Part shown: in pieces, positions 17,190-26,801 of the stretch
Layout of the letters: every line of letters starts with the position of its first letter
Numbering within the stretch: the stretch's first letter is position 1
Source of the DNA: Romeriopsis navalis LEGE 11480
GTDB taxonomy: Bacteria; Cyanobacteriota; Cyanobacteriia; Leptolyngbyales; Leptolyngbyaceae
Reading direction: 5' to 3'
DNA: 64,000 bases
Assembly (NCBI RefSeq): GCF_015207035.1
Contig: NZ_JADEXQ010000014.1
Coordinates: forward strand, 16,668 to 80,667
Made by a program: the position numbers and the translations under genes
The notes under the pieces: model-generated
Database searches by the model: none
What the model was told of the DNA's origin: nothing
Seen by the model: only the letters and a program-made list of their open reading frames with translations

Positions 17190-18131
17190 ATGAAACTTCA
17201 ATTTCTACACAGTAGTCTGCGCATTGTCTTGACTAGTACTGTGTTGCTTGCCACCGCAACCAGTGCAATGGGCCAATCACTACCGACTCAACGAGTTTCA
17301 GAACAAGAACCAAACAATCGCAGCACGAATCAGCGGATTACTCTTAAGAATACTCAGCAGACATCCTATACAGGTAGTGCTGGCAATAATGATGTAATGG
17401 ATCACGTTCGCTTTTCGATCAGTGGGAGTCGAAATAAAGCACAACGATACACAGTTGCCCTGAATGCCAGCGATCGAAGTGGTTACCGTGTCATCGTCTA
17501 TGAAGACCAAAACAGTAATGGCATCGTAGAGCGTGGTGAACGTTCGATTGGCACACTTCAGGGTGGAACTAGTAGCCGCGAGTTTGATTTCATCCCGCGT
17601 AAGTCTTACATTCTGCGTGTTCAAAATCGCAGCGTACGGAAGCAAAATTATCGTGTTAACTTTATGCCAAAGAATACACCTAAGTTAACGCTCCAAGTCA
17701 GCATCTTAAATGGCCAAGCATTCTCTCAATTCGATCCCAAGTTGCCCAGAAGCAATTCCTACAAGCCAGATTTCTATGTCAAGGTCAACTCCCCGATCGT
17801 CAGTGGCAAAACAGCAGAGCAAAAAAATAACGATAAGCCGGTGTTCAATAAGACCTTCACAGGGACGAAAGAAGGTGGTCGTTTCTTGCTGAATGAAATT
17901 CCTATTCAGATTTCTATGTGGGACGCAGATTTGGGTAAAGATGATCAAGCCTATATCAGCCCCAATGGTGGTCGTAACCTGAATATCAAATATAATCCGG
18001 CTACTGGCAAGATTAGTGGTCCGAATGGTGTACTTGGGAAGCAGGGAGAACGCATTATTGTTCGCGGCAATTCCCAGAAAAAGCGGGCTGGATTGGTATT
18101 TATGATCAATCACGCTGTGACTTATCGTTAG
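17190..18131 (+). CDS. Secreted PPC/EF-hand-like/C2-like protein, paralogue 1
   Basis: 313 residues. Signal peptide residues 1-28 (IVLTSTVLLATATSAMGQS). A pre-peptidase C-terminal (PPC)-like domain begins with EQEPNNRSTNQ (residues 36-46) and holds DHVRFSISG. An EF-hand-like calcium loop, YEDQNSNGIVERGER, is near residue 112. The last 140 residues resemble a C2 domain: LQVSILNGQAFSQFDPK, YKPDFYVKV, NNDKPVFNKTF, ISMWDADLGKDDQAYISP, ending with PATGKISGPNGVLGKQGE and IIVRGNS. Two further paralogues lie at 27686 and 31387. Probable calcium-binding surface or extracellular protein; the function is unknown. AAGGA precedes the ATG by 8 bases. Confidence 0.75.
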   Translation: MKLQFLHSSLRIVLTSTVLLATATSAMGQSLPTQRVSEQEPNNRSTNQRITLKNTQQTSYTGSAGNNDVMDHVRFSISGSRNKAQRYTVALNASDRSGYRVIVYEDQNSNGIVERGERSIGTLQGGTSSREFDFIPRKSYILRVQNRSVRKQNYRVNFMPKNTPKLTLQVSILNGQAFSQFDPKLPRSNSYKPDFYVKVNSPIVSGKTAEQKNNDKPVFNKTFTGTKEGGRFLLNEIPIQISMWDADLGKDDQAYISPNGGRNLNIKYNPATGKISGPNGVLGKQGERIIVRGNSQKKRAGLVFMINHAVTYR

Positions 18132-18214
18132 TCGTTACTTCCAAAATCAGCTAGATAATAAAGACTGTTTAGCTTCTCGATTCATATGTGTTGCTCACGG
18201 ATAGGATGTTTTGT

Positions 18215-18261
18215 CAGTAGATACTTTGGAGTTATTACTCATCAACCCAAAGTATCTACTG
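18215..18261. terminator. Long hairpin between convergent genes, probable bidirectional terminator
   Basis: CAGTAGATACTTTGG pairs perfectly with CCAAAGTATCTACTG (15 bp) across a 17-nt loop. It lies between the convergent PPC-C2 gene and the TPS adhesin gene. T-runs are weak (ACAAAAC on the minus side). Confidence 0.6.
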
Positions 18262-18335
18262 GCATTTGCGGCGGTGATCGAATAAGTACTGGGTTGACCA
18301 AGTAACCACCAGGCAGGCCTTGCATGAAATCTGGC

Positions 18336-21300
18336 TTAAGGCGATGCGGTACTTGCACTAGAACAATCGGAGGACTTGCTCCAGGTTGATTTCGCCTGAT
18401 TTGCCATTGCCGTCAAATAAACTTGACCATTTGCATTACGTCGGAATCCTTGGGCTTCAACTATTGTTTTAACGTGAGGTTGTTGTGATGCGGTTGAATC
18501 AGTTACGGTTGTTCTGTTTGAGATCGAATTATCCCCCAATCGTATATCTTCCCAGGTTTTCAGCGGTGTGAGGGGACGCGTTGGGACAGTGGGAAGTCCC
18601 CCCCTTCCGGTTAAAACGAATTGGCTCCCTCGGGTGATACGGCAGAGGCTTTGGTTGATCAGATTGGCCCGATCGAGCAAATCATCCGGTAATCTCGCTG
18701 CTGCTTGGGTAGGGTCAACATCGAGCTGACTAATACTGACACTGCCACTCAGAGTAGGGCTAGTCTGGGAAATCGCGGTGATGTCATTGCTGGTGAGCCG
18801 ACTGGGATTGAGCTGGGATGGATCGCTGACTTGCAGTCGTTGCTCCAGTTCGAGGCGTGTCCTGGATTGGATACCGAATAGATTCAAGGCATTGATATTC
18901 ACTTGACCACCAGCACCAGAGAAAGCATTAGCCGCAATATCGCTATTCTCGCCAGGAACGCTCACGATAAAGGGTACTTGAATATTGATACTCCCACCAT
19001 TACCACCTAACTGTGCTGTTCCTGCTGTGGTAGAGATTCCAGAATTGCGTCTGAGAAGTAAAACCTGACTCAGATTGAGGAGAATATTGCCACCCGCATT
19101 ACTGCGAGTTTCCGCCAAAAGTCGTCCATCATCCTGAAGTTTAACTGATGCAGCTTTGATCGCGAGTTGCCCTGCGATGTCTTTTCCCTGACTGCTCACC
19201 GAAATCCGACCACGGTCTTCCACAATGAGCTGCTCTGTCGCGAGCTGAATTGAACCACCTTTGCCAGAAGCCATCGGTGAGGTACTGGCCAGAATTGCAC
19301 TATTAGGAATATCTGCCGATGTCGGCTTGCGATTAGTACTTTTCCCCACAACCCGGATTCGCTCTTGACTATTGATTGATACGGTTCCAGCATTACCCTG
19401 ATCGAAAGCCGATGTTTGGATTTGCCCGCCAGATTTGAGATCGACCTGCGAACTATTAATCTGAATATTGCCACCTGCCCCTTGACTGAGTGTCACAGCA
19501 TCAATAATTCCATCTTGTTCCACAATTAGACGTGGAGTTGTAATCTGAATATTTCCACCAGAGGATGACGTTACGCCAACTGTGCTGGCGGATATCCTGG
19601 CGCGCAACGGCGTCCGAGAAGTCGCACTTTGCGCTCTTCCTGTAAAGACCAGACGCGGGTCAAAACCCAAACCTAACCCCAAAATACGGACTTGTTCCTC
19701 TGTCTCGACAGCAATCTGACCGGCTGTCCCATCAGTATTGAAAATATCCGAACTAATTAATGCGCCATTGAGTATCGATAAAGTCTTTGCCTGAAGTCGA
19801 ATATTACCAGCTCCCCTAGCAGCAGGAGACTCAAATTGCAGACCACCTGGCAGACCATTTGACCCAACAAATAGAGAAGCAATCGTACTAGGTGAACCAC
19901 TTGAAGTTCCATCAAGTATAAAAGTATCGCGTGCTAATAGTGTTAAATCACCACTGATTCCACTACCGAGAATTTTTGAAGAGCTAATTGAAGCACCATT
20001 CATGATAGAGATATCATTTGCAGTGATGCTGATCTTGCCACTACCGGATTGAGAAGTGAAGCTAAAAGTACCTGTCTGAATACTCGATAAACGATTTAGG
20101 CTTAATCGACCCATCAGTTCAATATTGATATCTCCAACCCGCCCGCTTCCATCATTCTTGGATTGAATCATGGCATCCTGGTCTAAATTAAGAGCTTGAG
20201 CAAAAATGTTCAAATTGCCTAGATCACTTTGAGCCGAGGATTCAACAGCTACACTAATCTCACCTGTTGGTGCATTTAGCCCCCTTACGGAATTAAGATC
20301 AATTGCATTACCGGCTTGGATACGAACATCATCAATTTTCCCCTGCCCGAGACTTTGAATCGATAAACTGGCATCGCCCAAGAGGGAAAGATTCCGAGAT
20401 CTGAGAGTAGTTTTACCAATATTGCCATTGCCTTCTACATCAATCTTACGTAAGATGCCGCTTTTAAAAAAATCTGGATTTTCTAAAGGACGATTTTTTG
20501 CGGGTAGCCCAGTTACTGGGGCAGTAATAAATATGGTATCGTTCTCACTTTTAAGAGAAACCTCACCAAGATTCCCCTTCCCCTGTAATTCTGTAATAAT
20601 TCGGCTGATATTCGAGAGTGTAATATTCTGAGCGTTGATTTCGGTTTTTCCGGTAGAACCCTGCGCATTGAGCAGTATTGAGTTATTAATCAGTGCCCGA
20701 TCGTCCAGTAAAACATCCCCTTGCGCGTCAATCACAATCGCGCCACCTTGACTCGGAGGTGCCGCAGTATCCCCAATTGGATTGGGCAACGTAACGCTTT
20801 GAGCAAGACTGCCAATCGGTTCCTGTCTATTCGATGGTCCTGAATCTTGACGCGGAGAACGAGCACGACTATCTGGTGGAGTTTCACTTCGCCCACTACG
20901 ACCACCTGGGATCGTCATAGTATTTGCGACAACTCCTGCAGAAATAATAGAATCATGCATTGTGAAGTTATTGGCCCGAATCAGGACATCACCGCCCCCA
21001 TCGGATCGAACGTTGAGCTGAGCAGAATTATTCAACGTAATATCGGCCGGTGTCCCTTGGAGTGACATGATTTGAAACTGATTCCCGACCTGTTGCAAAC
21101 CTAAAACACCATCGCCATTTATCCCACTCAATATGACTTTTCCTCCTGGAACGGTGAGATTGCCACCATCTAACCGCACCGACGCACCCAACAGCGTCAA
21201 GCTCTGTCCCGGTGCTCCTGTAATATTTGGAGATTGGTGAATGATGGCTCCTTGATTCGCTACAAAATTCAATGCTGATGGAGCGACCGTCAATAACGGC

Positions 21301-21836
21301 GGAGTAGGAGAACTCGTGCTCGTAAACTCACCTTGATTACCAAACTGAATACTATTCGCTGTTGTTGCCATAAATGAGCCGCGAACGTCCAGTTGAGCCA
21401 TGGGACCGAAGATTATCCCTTGAGGATTGAGTAAAAATAGGTTGGCTGTACCATTCACACCTAGCGTTCCAGCGATATTGGAGGATTGATTACCAATAGT
21501 ACGGGAGAAGATTGTCTGGATACCAGCAGGATTATTGAAGTAGACTCTTTGTCCCGCACCGATGTTAAATTGCTGAAAGCTATGAAATAGATTGCTCCTA
21601 CGCGATGCTCCACCTTCAATGATTAAAGCGGGTTGGCCATTAATAATACCTGAGGTATTTAAGCGGGAATTTTCAGCACCCCAATTTGTCGTAGGGATAA
21701 TCTGAGCCACCGCAATACTCGGTATAAAACTACTACCGACACCGAGAAAAAGGCCAATGATTAATCTTCTCCTTCGCACGTGGTGGAGAGGAATTGCATG
21801 CGATCGCCGCTGATCGTGAGAAGAATTGTGCATCAT
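18336..21836 (-). CDS. Filamentous haemagglutinin-type two-partner secretion exoprotein (TpsA)
   Basis: 1166 residues from the ATG at 21836, which follows GAAGG at 7 bases. An extended signal peptide (basic HHVRRRR, then LIIGLFLGVGSSFIPSIAVAQ) leads to a TPS domain: FHSFQQFNIGAGQRVYFNNP, IFSRTIGNQSSNIAGTLGVN and ANLFLLNPQGIIFGPMAQLD carry the NPxGI-type motifs needed for export by a TpsB pore. Then come many beta-helix repeats rich in G-N-I-x-I/L and S-I/V-N-I patterns, interrupted by a low-complexity SGRSETPPDSRARSP linker near residue 320. It is a surface adhesin, common in cyanobacteria. No TpsB gene is in the window. Confidence 0.9.
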   Translation of the reverse strand: MMHNSSHDQRRSHAIPLHHVRRRRLIIGLFLGVGSSFIPSIAVAQIIPTTNWGAENSRLNTSGIINGQPALIIEGGASRRSNLFHSFQQFNIGAGQRVYFNNPAGIQTIFSRTIGNQSSNIAGTLGVNGTANLFLLNPQGIIFGPMAQLDVRGSFMATTANSIQFGNQGEFTSTSSPTPPLLTVAPSALNFVANQGAIIHQSPNITGAPGQSLTLLGASVRLDGGNLTVPGGKVILSGINGDGVLGLQQVGNQFQIMSLQGTPADITLNNSAQLNVRSDGGGDVLIRANNFTMHDSIISAGVVANTMTIPGGRSGRSETPPDSRARSPRQDSGPSNRQEPIGSLAQSVTLPNPIGDTAAPPSQGGAIVIDAQGDVLLDDRALINNSILLNAQGSTGKTEINAQNITLSNISRIITELQGKGNLGEVSLKSENDTIFITAPVTGLPAKNRPLENPDFFKSGILRKIDVEGNGNIGKTTLRSRNLSLLGDASLSIQSLGQGKIDDVRIQAGNAIDLNSVRGLNAPTGEISVAVESSAQSDLGNLNIFAQALNLDQDAMIQSKNDGSGRVGDINIELMGRLSLNRLSSIQTGTFSFTSQSGSGKISITANDISIMNGASISSSKILGSGISGDLTLLARDTFILDGTSSGSPSTIASLFVGSNGLPGGLQFESPAARGAGNIRLQAKTLSILNGALISSDIFNTDGTAGQIAVETEEQVRILGLGLGFDPRLVFTGRAQSATSRTPLRARISASTVGVTSSSGGNIQITTPRLIVEQDGIIDAVTLSQGAGGNIQINSSQVDLKSGGQIQTSAFDQGNAGTVSINSQERIRVVGKSTNRKPTSADIPNSAILASTSPMASGKGGSIQLATEQLIVEDRGRISVSSQGKDIAGQLAIKAASVKLQDDGRLLAETRSNAGGNILLNLSQVLLLRRNSGISTTAGTAQLGGNGGSINIQVPFIVSVPGENSDIAANAFSGAGGQVNINALNLFGIQSRTRLELEQRLQVSDPSQLNPSRLTSNDITAISQTSPTLSGSVSISQLDVDPTQAAARLPDDLLDRANLINQSLCRITRGSQFVLTGRGGLPTVPTRPLTPLKTWEDIRLGDNSISNRTTVTDSTASQQPHVKTIVEAQGFRRNANGQVYLTAMANQAKSTWSKSSDCSSASTASP

Positions 21837-22255
21837 TGGCGTACCTTCAAGTATGGAACCAGGAAGCAAGCATATCTGACAATTGCACGTGGTTATCAAG
21901 CCATGGTGAATATTGTGTAACCCAGCCGTCATGTGCTTTATCGCTATGCATCATCGCTGATCTCAGCCGAGAAGTTCAAGTCAATGTAGTTGAAGTTTAC
22001 AGTTTGATATTGATCAATGTTTTCACGCTCAGTTCTGAATATCCAAAAATTCCTCGATTAAAAATTCCTCAATATGCCTGAACTTTTAGAGATATTTTGC
22101 TCATAACTATCTACTTTAGGAATCAATGATGATTATGCTTGATATTCATAAATCAAATCTGGAAATTTACTGAAAAAACAGCCAAAAAGCCAACAGTTTG
22201 ACGACTGTCTAAGCCGTACATCGATTTCAGCGTCACATAAGATTGCAATTTTGAT
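21837..22255. promoter_or_regulatory. Upstream region of the TPS adhesin
   Basis: AT-rich promoter-containing interval. CCTCAA at 22067 and CCTGAA at 22077, spaced 10 bases, echo the repeat array seen before the other exported-protein genes, here in reversed order. TCTGAA at 22034 and CCTCGA at 22052 may be weaker units. Confidence 0.35.
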
Positions 22256-22287
22256 GTCACTGTAGTGCTGAGATGTACTACAGTGAC
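22256..22287. repeat. 11-bp inverted repeat
   Basis: GTCACTGTAGT pairs perfectly with ACTACAGTGAC across a 10-nt loop. It lies in the 700-base divergent region between the adhesin and the zinc-ribbon gene. It has no T-run, so it is an operator or RNA-structure candidate. Confidence 0.5.
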
Positions 22288-22408
22288 CACTCAAGCCCGG
22301 CAATGCACAATGCCATATGACTGATGCATTGAGCCAAGCACCGATTTCATGTAACAACGACCTTGGCAAATATTCTTTAATCGCGAATGGTCAGTGACAT
22401 AGTACATA

Positions 22409-22447
22409 CCTGAATTATGCCGAGTATATCTCCTCAATTGAACTGAA
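22409..22447 (+). promoter_or_regulatory. CCTGAA/CCTCAA repeats upstream of the zinc-ribbon gene
   Basis: CCTGAA at 22409, CCTCAA at 22432 and ACTGAA at 22442 (spacings 23 and 10) lie about 90-125 bases before the start at 22534, as at the other exported-protein genes of this block. Confidence 0.4.
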
Positions 22448-22533
22448 TTTCTCAGAAAGTATGGCTGACATGATGGTGATACCGATACGGCAAATCTTGT
22501 AGTTACTTCATCAATCGCCAGGACGATTCTGCC

Positions 22534-22782
22534 ATGAGTAAAATTCAGAGTTTAGTCAAAAAGTACTTGCCCCAGTCTTGGTCACAGGCATTGGAATCGG
22601 AGTCACGGACTTGGGTTGTGGAATGTTCTCACTGTTGTGCAGAGACATCTGTGTGGGAGATGGGTGGAATTCGCTATAAAGCATCAGGAAATCCGATGAT
22701 GGCAATCCGCTGTAGTCGCTGCGGCCAAGTTTCGACGGGTCAGTTACATCAGCGGCCCACTCCAGAAAATGCCAATGCATAA
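22534..22782 (+). CDS. Small zinc-ribbon-like protein of unknown function
   Basis: 82 residues. Two Cys pairs, CSHC (residues 31-34) and CSRC (residues 67-70), are spaced as in a zinc ribbon. The N-terminal amphipathic stretch is IQSLVKKYLPQSWSQALESE. No signal peptide, so cytoplasmic. The same short architecture is seen in conserved bacterial hypothetical proteins. It is followed, 76 bases downstream, by a lipoprotein gene on the same strand. Confidence 0.65.
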   Translation: MSKIQSLVKKYLPQSWSQALESESRTWVVECSHCCAETSVWEMGGIRYKASGNPMMAIRCSRCGQVSTGQLHQRPTPENANA

Positions 22783-22858
22783 GCCTTGGGGCAAATAATT
22801 CGTCGCTTTGAATTGTTATTCCAGTCCAAACACACGTCTCAAATACAAGGGAAATACG

Positions 22859-23791
22859 ATGTTGCATAGATTCAATCGATTTACGATCGCTGCTTTGATC
22901 CTGCTGCCGCTGTGGGGATGTGGGGGGATGAATGTAACTAATATGCCGACTCAATCGACGACGGTTAATCGGACGATCGATGCCCCGGCGGATGCAATGC
23001 AGAATGGACGTTACCCGGTTGATAAGGCAAGCTATGACGATGCAACTGGAACCTACACATTATCGCTACTGGATGTGCCAGCGGCAATGCCAGCTACCGT
23101 TACACTGCCAAGGTTGAAGATGGTGCGCTTAACGGATTTCCAGATCAAAAATGGGAAGCAGAGCTATGTGAAGCTATTGAATGGCCGAGCAACGCTCTAT
23201 CTACGAGATGACTTTCGGATTGCCTATACCCATAATGTGACGCAGGTGCAAACTAACCCAGATACCGGTATTCAGGAAACGGTGATTATGCGACAGGAAG
23301 TCATTTCCTGGGCTCCTTTCTATGGTGTAATTTCTGGAACAAGAACAGGAAATATGGCCTTTATTCCGCAGTACTATGTACCGCCTGTTTATCAGCCTGG
23401 ATTGGTGATGCTACATGGCTATGGTGGCTATGGTCGTACTTATAATATGGCTGTGACAAATTACCGCACTCGCTACAGTCAGCCACCTGTTGTCGAACGC
23501 AATCGGACACGATTTCGCCGCACAGGGCAATTGAAAAATGGACGTTTGCGCCGATCAAAAATTCGCGTTTTGTCAAATAAAACTGGTGAGCGCAGGACTG
23601 ATCATCAACGGTCGAAAACTAGTTTGAGTCGGCAAAAACGATCGACGGGCTCAGGCTTTGGCAGTAATACACTTAAGCGGGATAAGGAGAACTCGATGAA
23701 ACGCACATCTAATCGCCGCAAGCGTAGCTTTGGTAGCATGCGTACAAAAACTCACCGCTCCGGTGGATTTGGACGTAGCGGTCGTCGCTAG
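22859..23791 (+). CDS. Putative lipoprotein with arginine-rich C-terminus
   Basis: 310 residues from the ATG at 22859 (AAGGGA 7 bases upstream). The signal peptide FTIAALILLPLWGC ends in a lipobox-like LWGC, so the mature protein likely starts at the Cys and sits in a membrane facing the periplasm. The middle region is beta-rich (RYPVDKASYDDATGTYTLSL, VTLPRLKMVRLTDFQIKNGK). A Tyr/Gly segment (LHGYGGYGRTYNMAV) leads to about 90 strongly basic residues (KRTSNRRKRSFGSMRTKT, then HRSGGFGRSGRR). The basic tail may bind polyanions such as extracellular polysaccharide or DNA; this is inference. Family not recognised. Confidence 0.65.
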   Translation: MLHRFNRFTIAALILLPLWGCGGMNVTNMPTQSTTVNRTIDAPADAMQNGRYPVDKASYDDATGTYTLSLLDVPAAMPATVTLPRLKMVRLTDFQIKNGKQSYVKLLNGRATLYLRDDFRIAYTHNVTQVQTNPDTGIQETVIMRQEVISWAPFYGVISGTRTGNMAFIPQYYVPPVYQPGLVMLHGYGGYGRTYNMAVTNYRTRYSQPPVVERNRTRFRRTGQLKNGRLRRSKIRVLSNKTGERRTDHQRSKTSLSRQKRSTGSGFGSNTLKRDKENSMKRTSNRRKRSFGSMRTKTHRSGGFGRSGRR

Positions 23792-23847
23792 TATGCAAAT
23801 ATGTTTGCTTTAAATTTTGGCGGAGTCGTGGGTGAGGTTCTGTGAAG

Positions 23848-24561
23848 ATGAATCAGAATATGCGTTTTTCGGCTTTAGTGTTAGCGGTATGGCTGAGCGT
23901 AAATCTAACTGGCTGTGTGGCAGCCCCTGTGACTTATCACTATGATTTGGACTCAACCTCAGCTACCACTGATTGCATTCCCTTAGGAAAACTGGATGGA
24001 AAACTAGATGTGCATGTCATTCGAGGCAAACAGTGCCATCGGTTTCGGATTACTGACCATGTACCCAATGATCAGTACCTAGAGGTAAGTCAGGCGGCTG
24101 ACCGGAGTTCTCTACTGAGTGTGACAATTGCCCAGCCACGTCTGGGAGGAAGCTATGACGCTGGTGATCGTGTGGGTTCTATGCAGCCTGGTCGTTGTTC
24201 GAGCAATAAGATACACCGTTTGACTGACCACCCAGAACCGGAGCGAGACTATTCTGTGGCGATCGTAGCCATTAGTTCGCTGCTGTGTGCAGGTGTTTTA
24301 ATTTTTTTCTTCATCACACAGGGTATTAATACATTTCAGTCTCTACCTAAACGCAAGCGAACCAGACGCTTCTTGCAGGAAAGGATGAGTCAACTATTTG
24401 CCAAGGAGCGATGGGCTGATGAACTTGTTCCAATGCTCCTAGTGATGCTGTTACTGCTATTACTCGGAACAATTGGTATACAGCAAGCGCTGTTTAGTAT
24501 TCGTTATTGGCAAATGAGTTCGGTGGATGCCTGCCGCTTGTTAGTCCGGAGTTGGTTTTAG
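23848..24561 (+). CDS. Putative lipoprotein with two C-terminal membrane helices
   Basis: 237 residues. An N-terminal lipoprotein signal (ALVLAVWLSVNLTGC) precedes a periplasmic domain of about 110 residues. Two hydrophobic helices follow, VAIVAISSLLCAGVLIFFFI and LVPMLLVMLLLLLLGTIGI, separated by a basic loop (KRKRTRRFLQE). GTG at 23842 is a possible alternative start. It is transcribed with the preceding basic lipoprotein, 56 bases away. Unknown function. Confidence 0.6.
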   Translation: MNQNMRFSALVLAVWLSVNLTGCVAAPVTYHYDLDSTSATTDCIPLGKLDGKLDVHVIRGKQCHRFRITDHVPNDQYLEVSQAADRSSLLSVTIAQPRLGGSYDAGDRVGSMQPGRCSSNKIHRLTDHPEPERDYSVAIVAISSLLCAGVLIFFFITQGINTFQSLPKRKRTRRFLQERMSQLFAKERWADELVPMLLVMLLLLLLGTIGIQQALFSIRYWQMSSVDACRLLVRSWF

Positions 24562-24673
24562 TGGTCTGCGAGTGGTGAATTAGTGCAATTTCAGCTTGAA
24601 GAAGCGATGGATAGCACTTGGAATCGGTTGAAATAATTGACGATGCTTTGAAGTGAACTCGGAGTGAACTGCA

Positions 24674-25234
24674 ATGGAAAAAGTGAATTTTGATCCCCAT
24701 ATGCCTCAGGTCGATATTTGGCCTGATATGGAAAAGACATTTATATCAGCGCGCCAGGCCGCGAGCAATCCGGATAAACCAACTATGGCGATCGTCACTC
24801 CTGGCCATCGAATAGTTGTCCCTATCCCGGTTGGGAAAGCAACGTCTGATCAGAGACAGAGTAAGCGTTATGCTAACCTTCAGGAAATTATTTCTGGCTC
24901 AGCTAGTCAAAATATTAGCGTGATTGCGATGACAGAAGTTGCGGCGGGTTTACAGGATAGGCTGACTCCTGATGCGCTGCCTTATACGGGGTCTCGGGCC
25001 ATTCCATTTTTTGGCTATTTAATGGCGATCGGATCGCTGGGTCACAGTATTCTTGTCTTCGAAGGACATTCATCAACCTTGAAAATGGGCTGTCGCGGTG
25101 CAGATGTATTGGTGGTTGATGGTGGGATGATTCCTTTTCTACAATCCGATTGGATCACTGTTTCTCGTTCCGTTATGCAGGGTGGACGAGAAATCATTGT
25201 GTTTCAACGTGATCAGAGGATTGAGAAACTGTAA
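24674..25234 (+). CDS. Hypothetical cytoplasmic protein
   Basis: 186 residues without signal peptide or membrane helix. The alpha/beta-looking sequence contains MAIVTPGHRIVVPIPVGKAT, PYTGSRAIPFFGYLMAIGSL and ADVLVVDGGMIPFLQSDWIT. I do not recognise a family. It belongs to the co-directional run 22534-25234, after which a 776-base gap begins. Confidence 0.6.
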   Translation: MEKVNFDPHMPQVDIWPDMEKTFISARQAASNPDKPTMAIVTPGHRIVVPIPVGKATSDQRQSKRYANLQEIISGSASQNISVIAMTEVAAGLQDRLTPDALPYTGSRAIPFFGYLMAIGSLGHSILVFEGHSSTLKMGCRGADVLVVDGGMIPFLQSDWITVSRSVMQGGREIIVFQRDQRIEKL

Positions 25235-26010
25235 CAGCCTTATTTATATACTAAGCATTCAACTGGTGGTGTTCTAGACGTATCTAAGTCTTATTATATG
25301 GGCAGTTCAAACTCAAATCGGTTGATAAACAGTCCGATGACTGTATCGTACAAGCACTCTGATTGAGAAAAGAAAATAGTTTTGCGGGCTAAGTGTTTAA
25401 ATCCGAATTCTTCAGGTCAAATGCTTCTGTTCAATCTGCTGTGTGTTGGCTTTATCATCGCAGTCGCAGTTGTTACAGAGAACGGGTTCCAGAACCATTG
25501 CGGACTCCCTCATGATAAACAACTGTTTGCATCATGACTGATACACACGTCTAGAACTCCACTGGCTGATACTACTGGGGCAACGGCGAAGCTGCTGAGA
25601 CTGACGAAAATTCCTACCAGATTAGGCAAGTTGACAATGTGTATGGCAGCTCCGGAGCAGGCCTAGCAGGGCGATCAAAATTATCTGTTGCTCAGAATAA
25701 TGACGTAAACGACGGATTTAGTTCAAGTAAATAGGCTACATGGTTACAGTTTGAAAAAAATATCAAGCAAAAATCGCCATAGTCCTTAACTTATCTGAAT
25801 TTTTCAGCGTAGAAATATGCTGGTCCATCTGTGATGAAATGACTTGAAAAGTATCGGGCCGTACGATCGAAAACCTGACTTTGCCCAGAACCATCTCCTG
25901 AATTTGCCTCAACTTTGAATCGAAGAAATCACCGATATTGAGAATCAACGAGGTGAACAACTACCTCCCCCAATCTACAACATAACCATTCATACTCTCA
26001 GGAGCTCACC
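25235..26010. other. Long gap with possible decayed secreted-protein gene and a repeat-bearing promoter
   Basis: At 25421-25537 a 38-codon frame starts MLLFNLLCVGFIIAVAVV, like a signal peptide. In another frame, 25570-25734 reads YYWGNGEAAETDENSYQIRQ onward to QNNDVNDGFSSSK-stop, hydrophilic and protein-like. Together these could be a broken exported-protein gene. CCTGAA at 25897 and CCTCAA at 25907 (spacing 10) lie about 110 bases before the next gene. Confidence 0.35.
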
Positions 26011-26457
26011 ATGAAACGCGTCTCTTATGCGGTAATGACTGTTTTGATGACGGCCACAGTTCTGACTACAGGCTGTAATCTAACCAATCCGAAGGTTGCT
26101 GAATGCAATCGGCTGATCAAAGTGGCAAATACTGCAAAAACTAAAGCTAGCGCCCTGAATTTTATCGGGAAAACCTCTACTAATAAAACTCAAGTGGCGA
26201 AAAAGATGGTTGACTTGATGCGCAAATCTTCTAAAGAAATTAAAACCGTCAGCCTTAAAGATAGTAAGCTCCAACTTTTTCAGACTCGACTTGCGAGCAT
26301 GTACTACAACACGAGTTCGATCAATAGCAGTATGCTAAATGCGGCGCAACATCGTGATTTCCGTAGGATGACTAACTTATTTAAGAAAATGACAAAGCAG
26401 TTAAAGCAGGAACGGAAATTAGTCAAAGATATCAACAGCTACTGTCGTGCTAGTTAG
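26011..26457 (+). CDS. Small putative lipoprotein
   Basis: 148 residues. The signal ends at lipobox LTTGC (residue 22 region: MTVLMTATVLTTGCNLTNPK). The mature part is Lys-rich and helical (KVAECNRLIKVANTAKTKAS, MTKQLKQERKLVKDINSYC), ending in a Cys that could pair with C32. AGGAG lies 8 bases before the ATG. Related small lipoproteins exist in cyanobacteria but have no assigned function. The upstream repeat array suggests coregulation with the neighbouring exported proteins. Confidence 0.7.
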   Translation: MKRVSYAVMTVLMTATVLTTGCNLTNPKVAECNRLIKVANTAKTKASALNFIGKTSTNKTQVAKKMVDLMRKSSKEIKTVSLKDSKLQLFQTRLASMYYNTSSINSSMLNAAQHRDFRRMTNLFKKMTKQLKQERKLVKDINSYCRAS

Positions 26458-26621
26458 ACTGGGCAGTTCTCAATTGGTGCTTGACTAGATTCGACTTCAC
26501 GCCTCATCGTCAATCAATTTCAGTATTTTTCGCTGTGCTCTAATTCATATTGCTGGCTGCCTCTCAGTTAAGCTGGCAATATTTTTTTGTGTTGTAACTG
26601 GCTACATACGATCTCGCCATC

Positions 26622-26692
26622 CCTGAATTAACCTCAATTCACCCAGCGATAGTCCTAAAAAAACGCAACTCAATTTCCTGAAAATACCTCAA
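26622..26692 (+). promoter_or_regulatory. Two CCTGAA/CCTCAA repeat pairs upstream of mddA-like gene
   Basis: CCTGAA 26622 with CCTCAA 26632, and CCTGAA 26677 with CCTCAA 26687: both pairs have a 10-base period, and the pairs are 55 bases apart. The start codon is at 26802. Confidence 0.5.
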
Positions 26693-26801
26693 ATACTGCA
26701 CTGACGAACTCTGCATACTACTAACAACAGCAAACGTGCTGTGGATGCAATCACCCTTCGGCATTGTATCTAATACACAAACAAACCCTAAGGATAATGA
26801 C

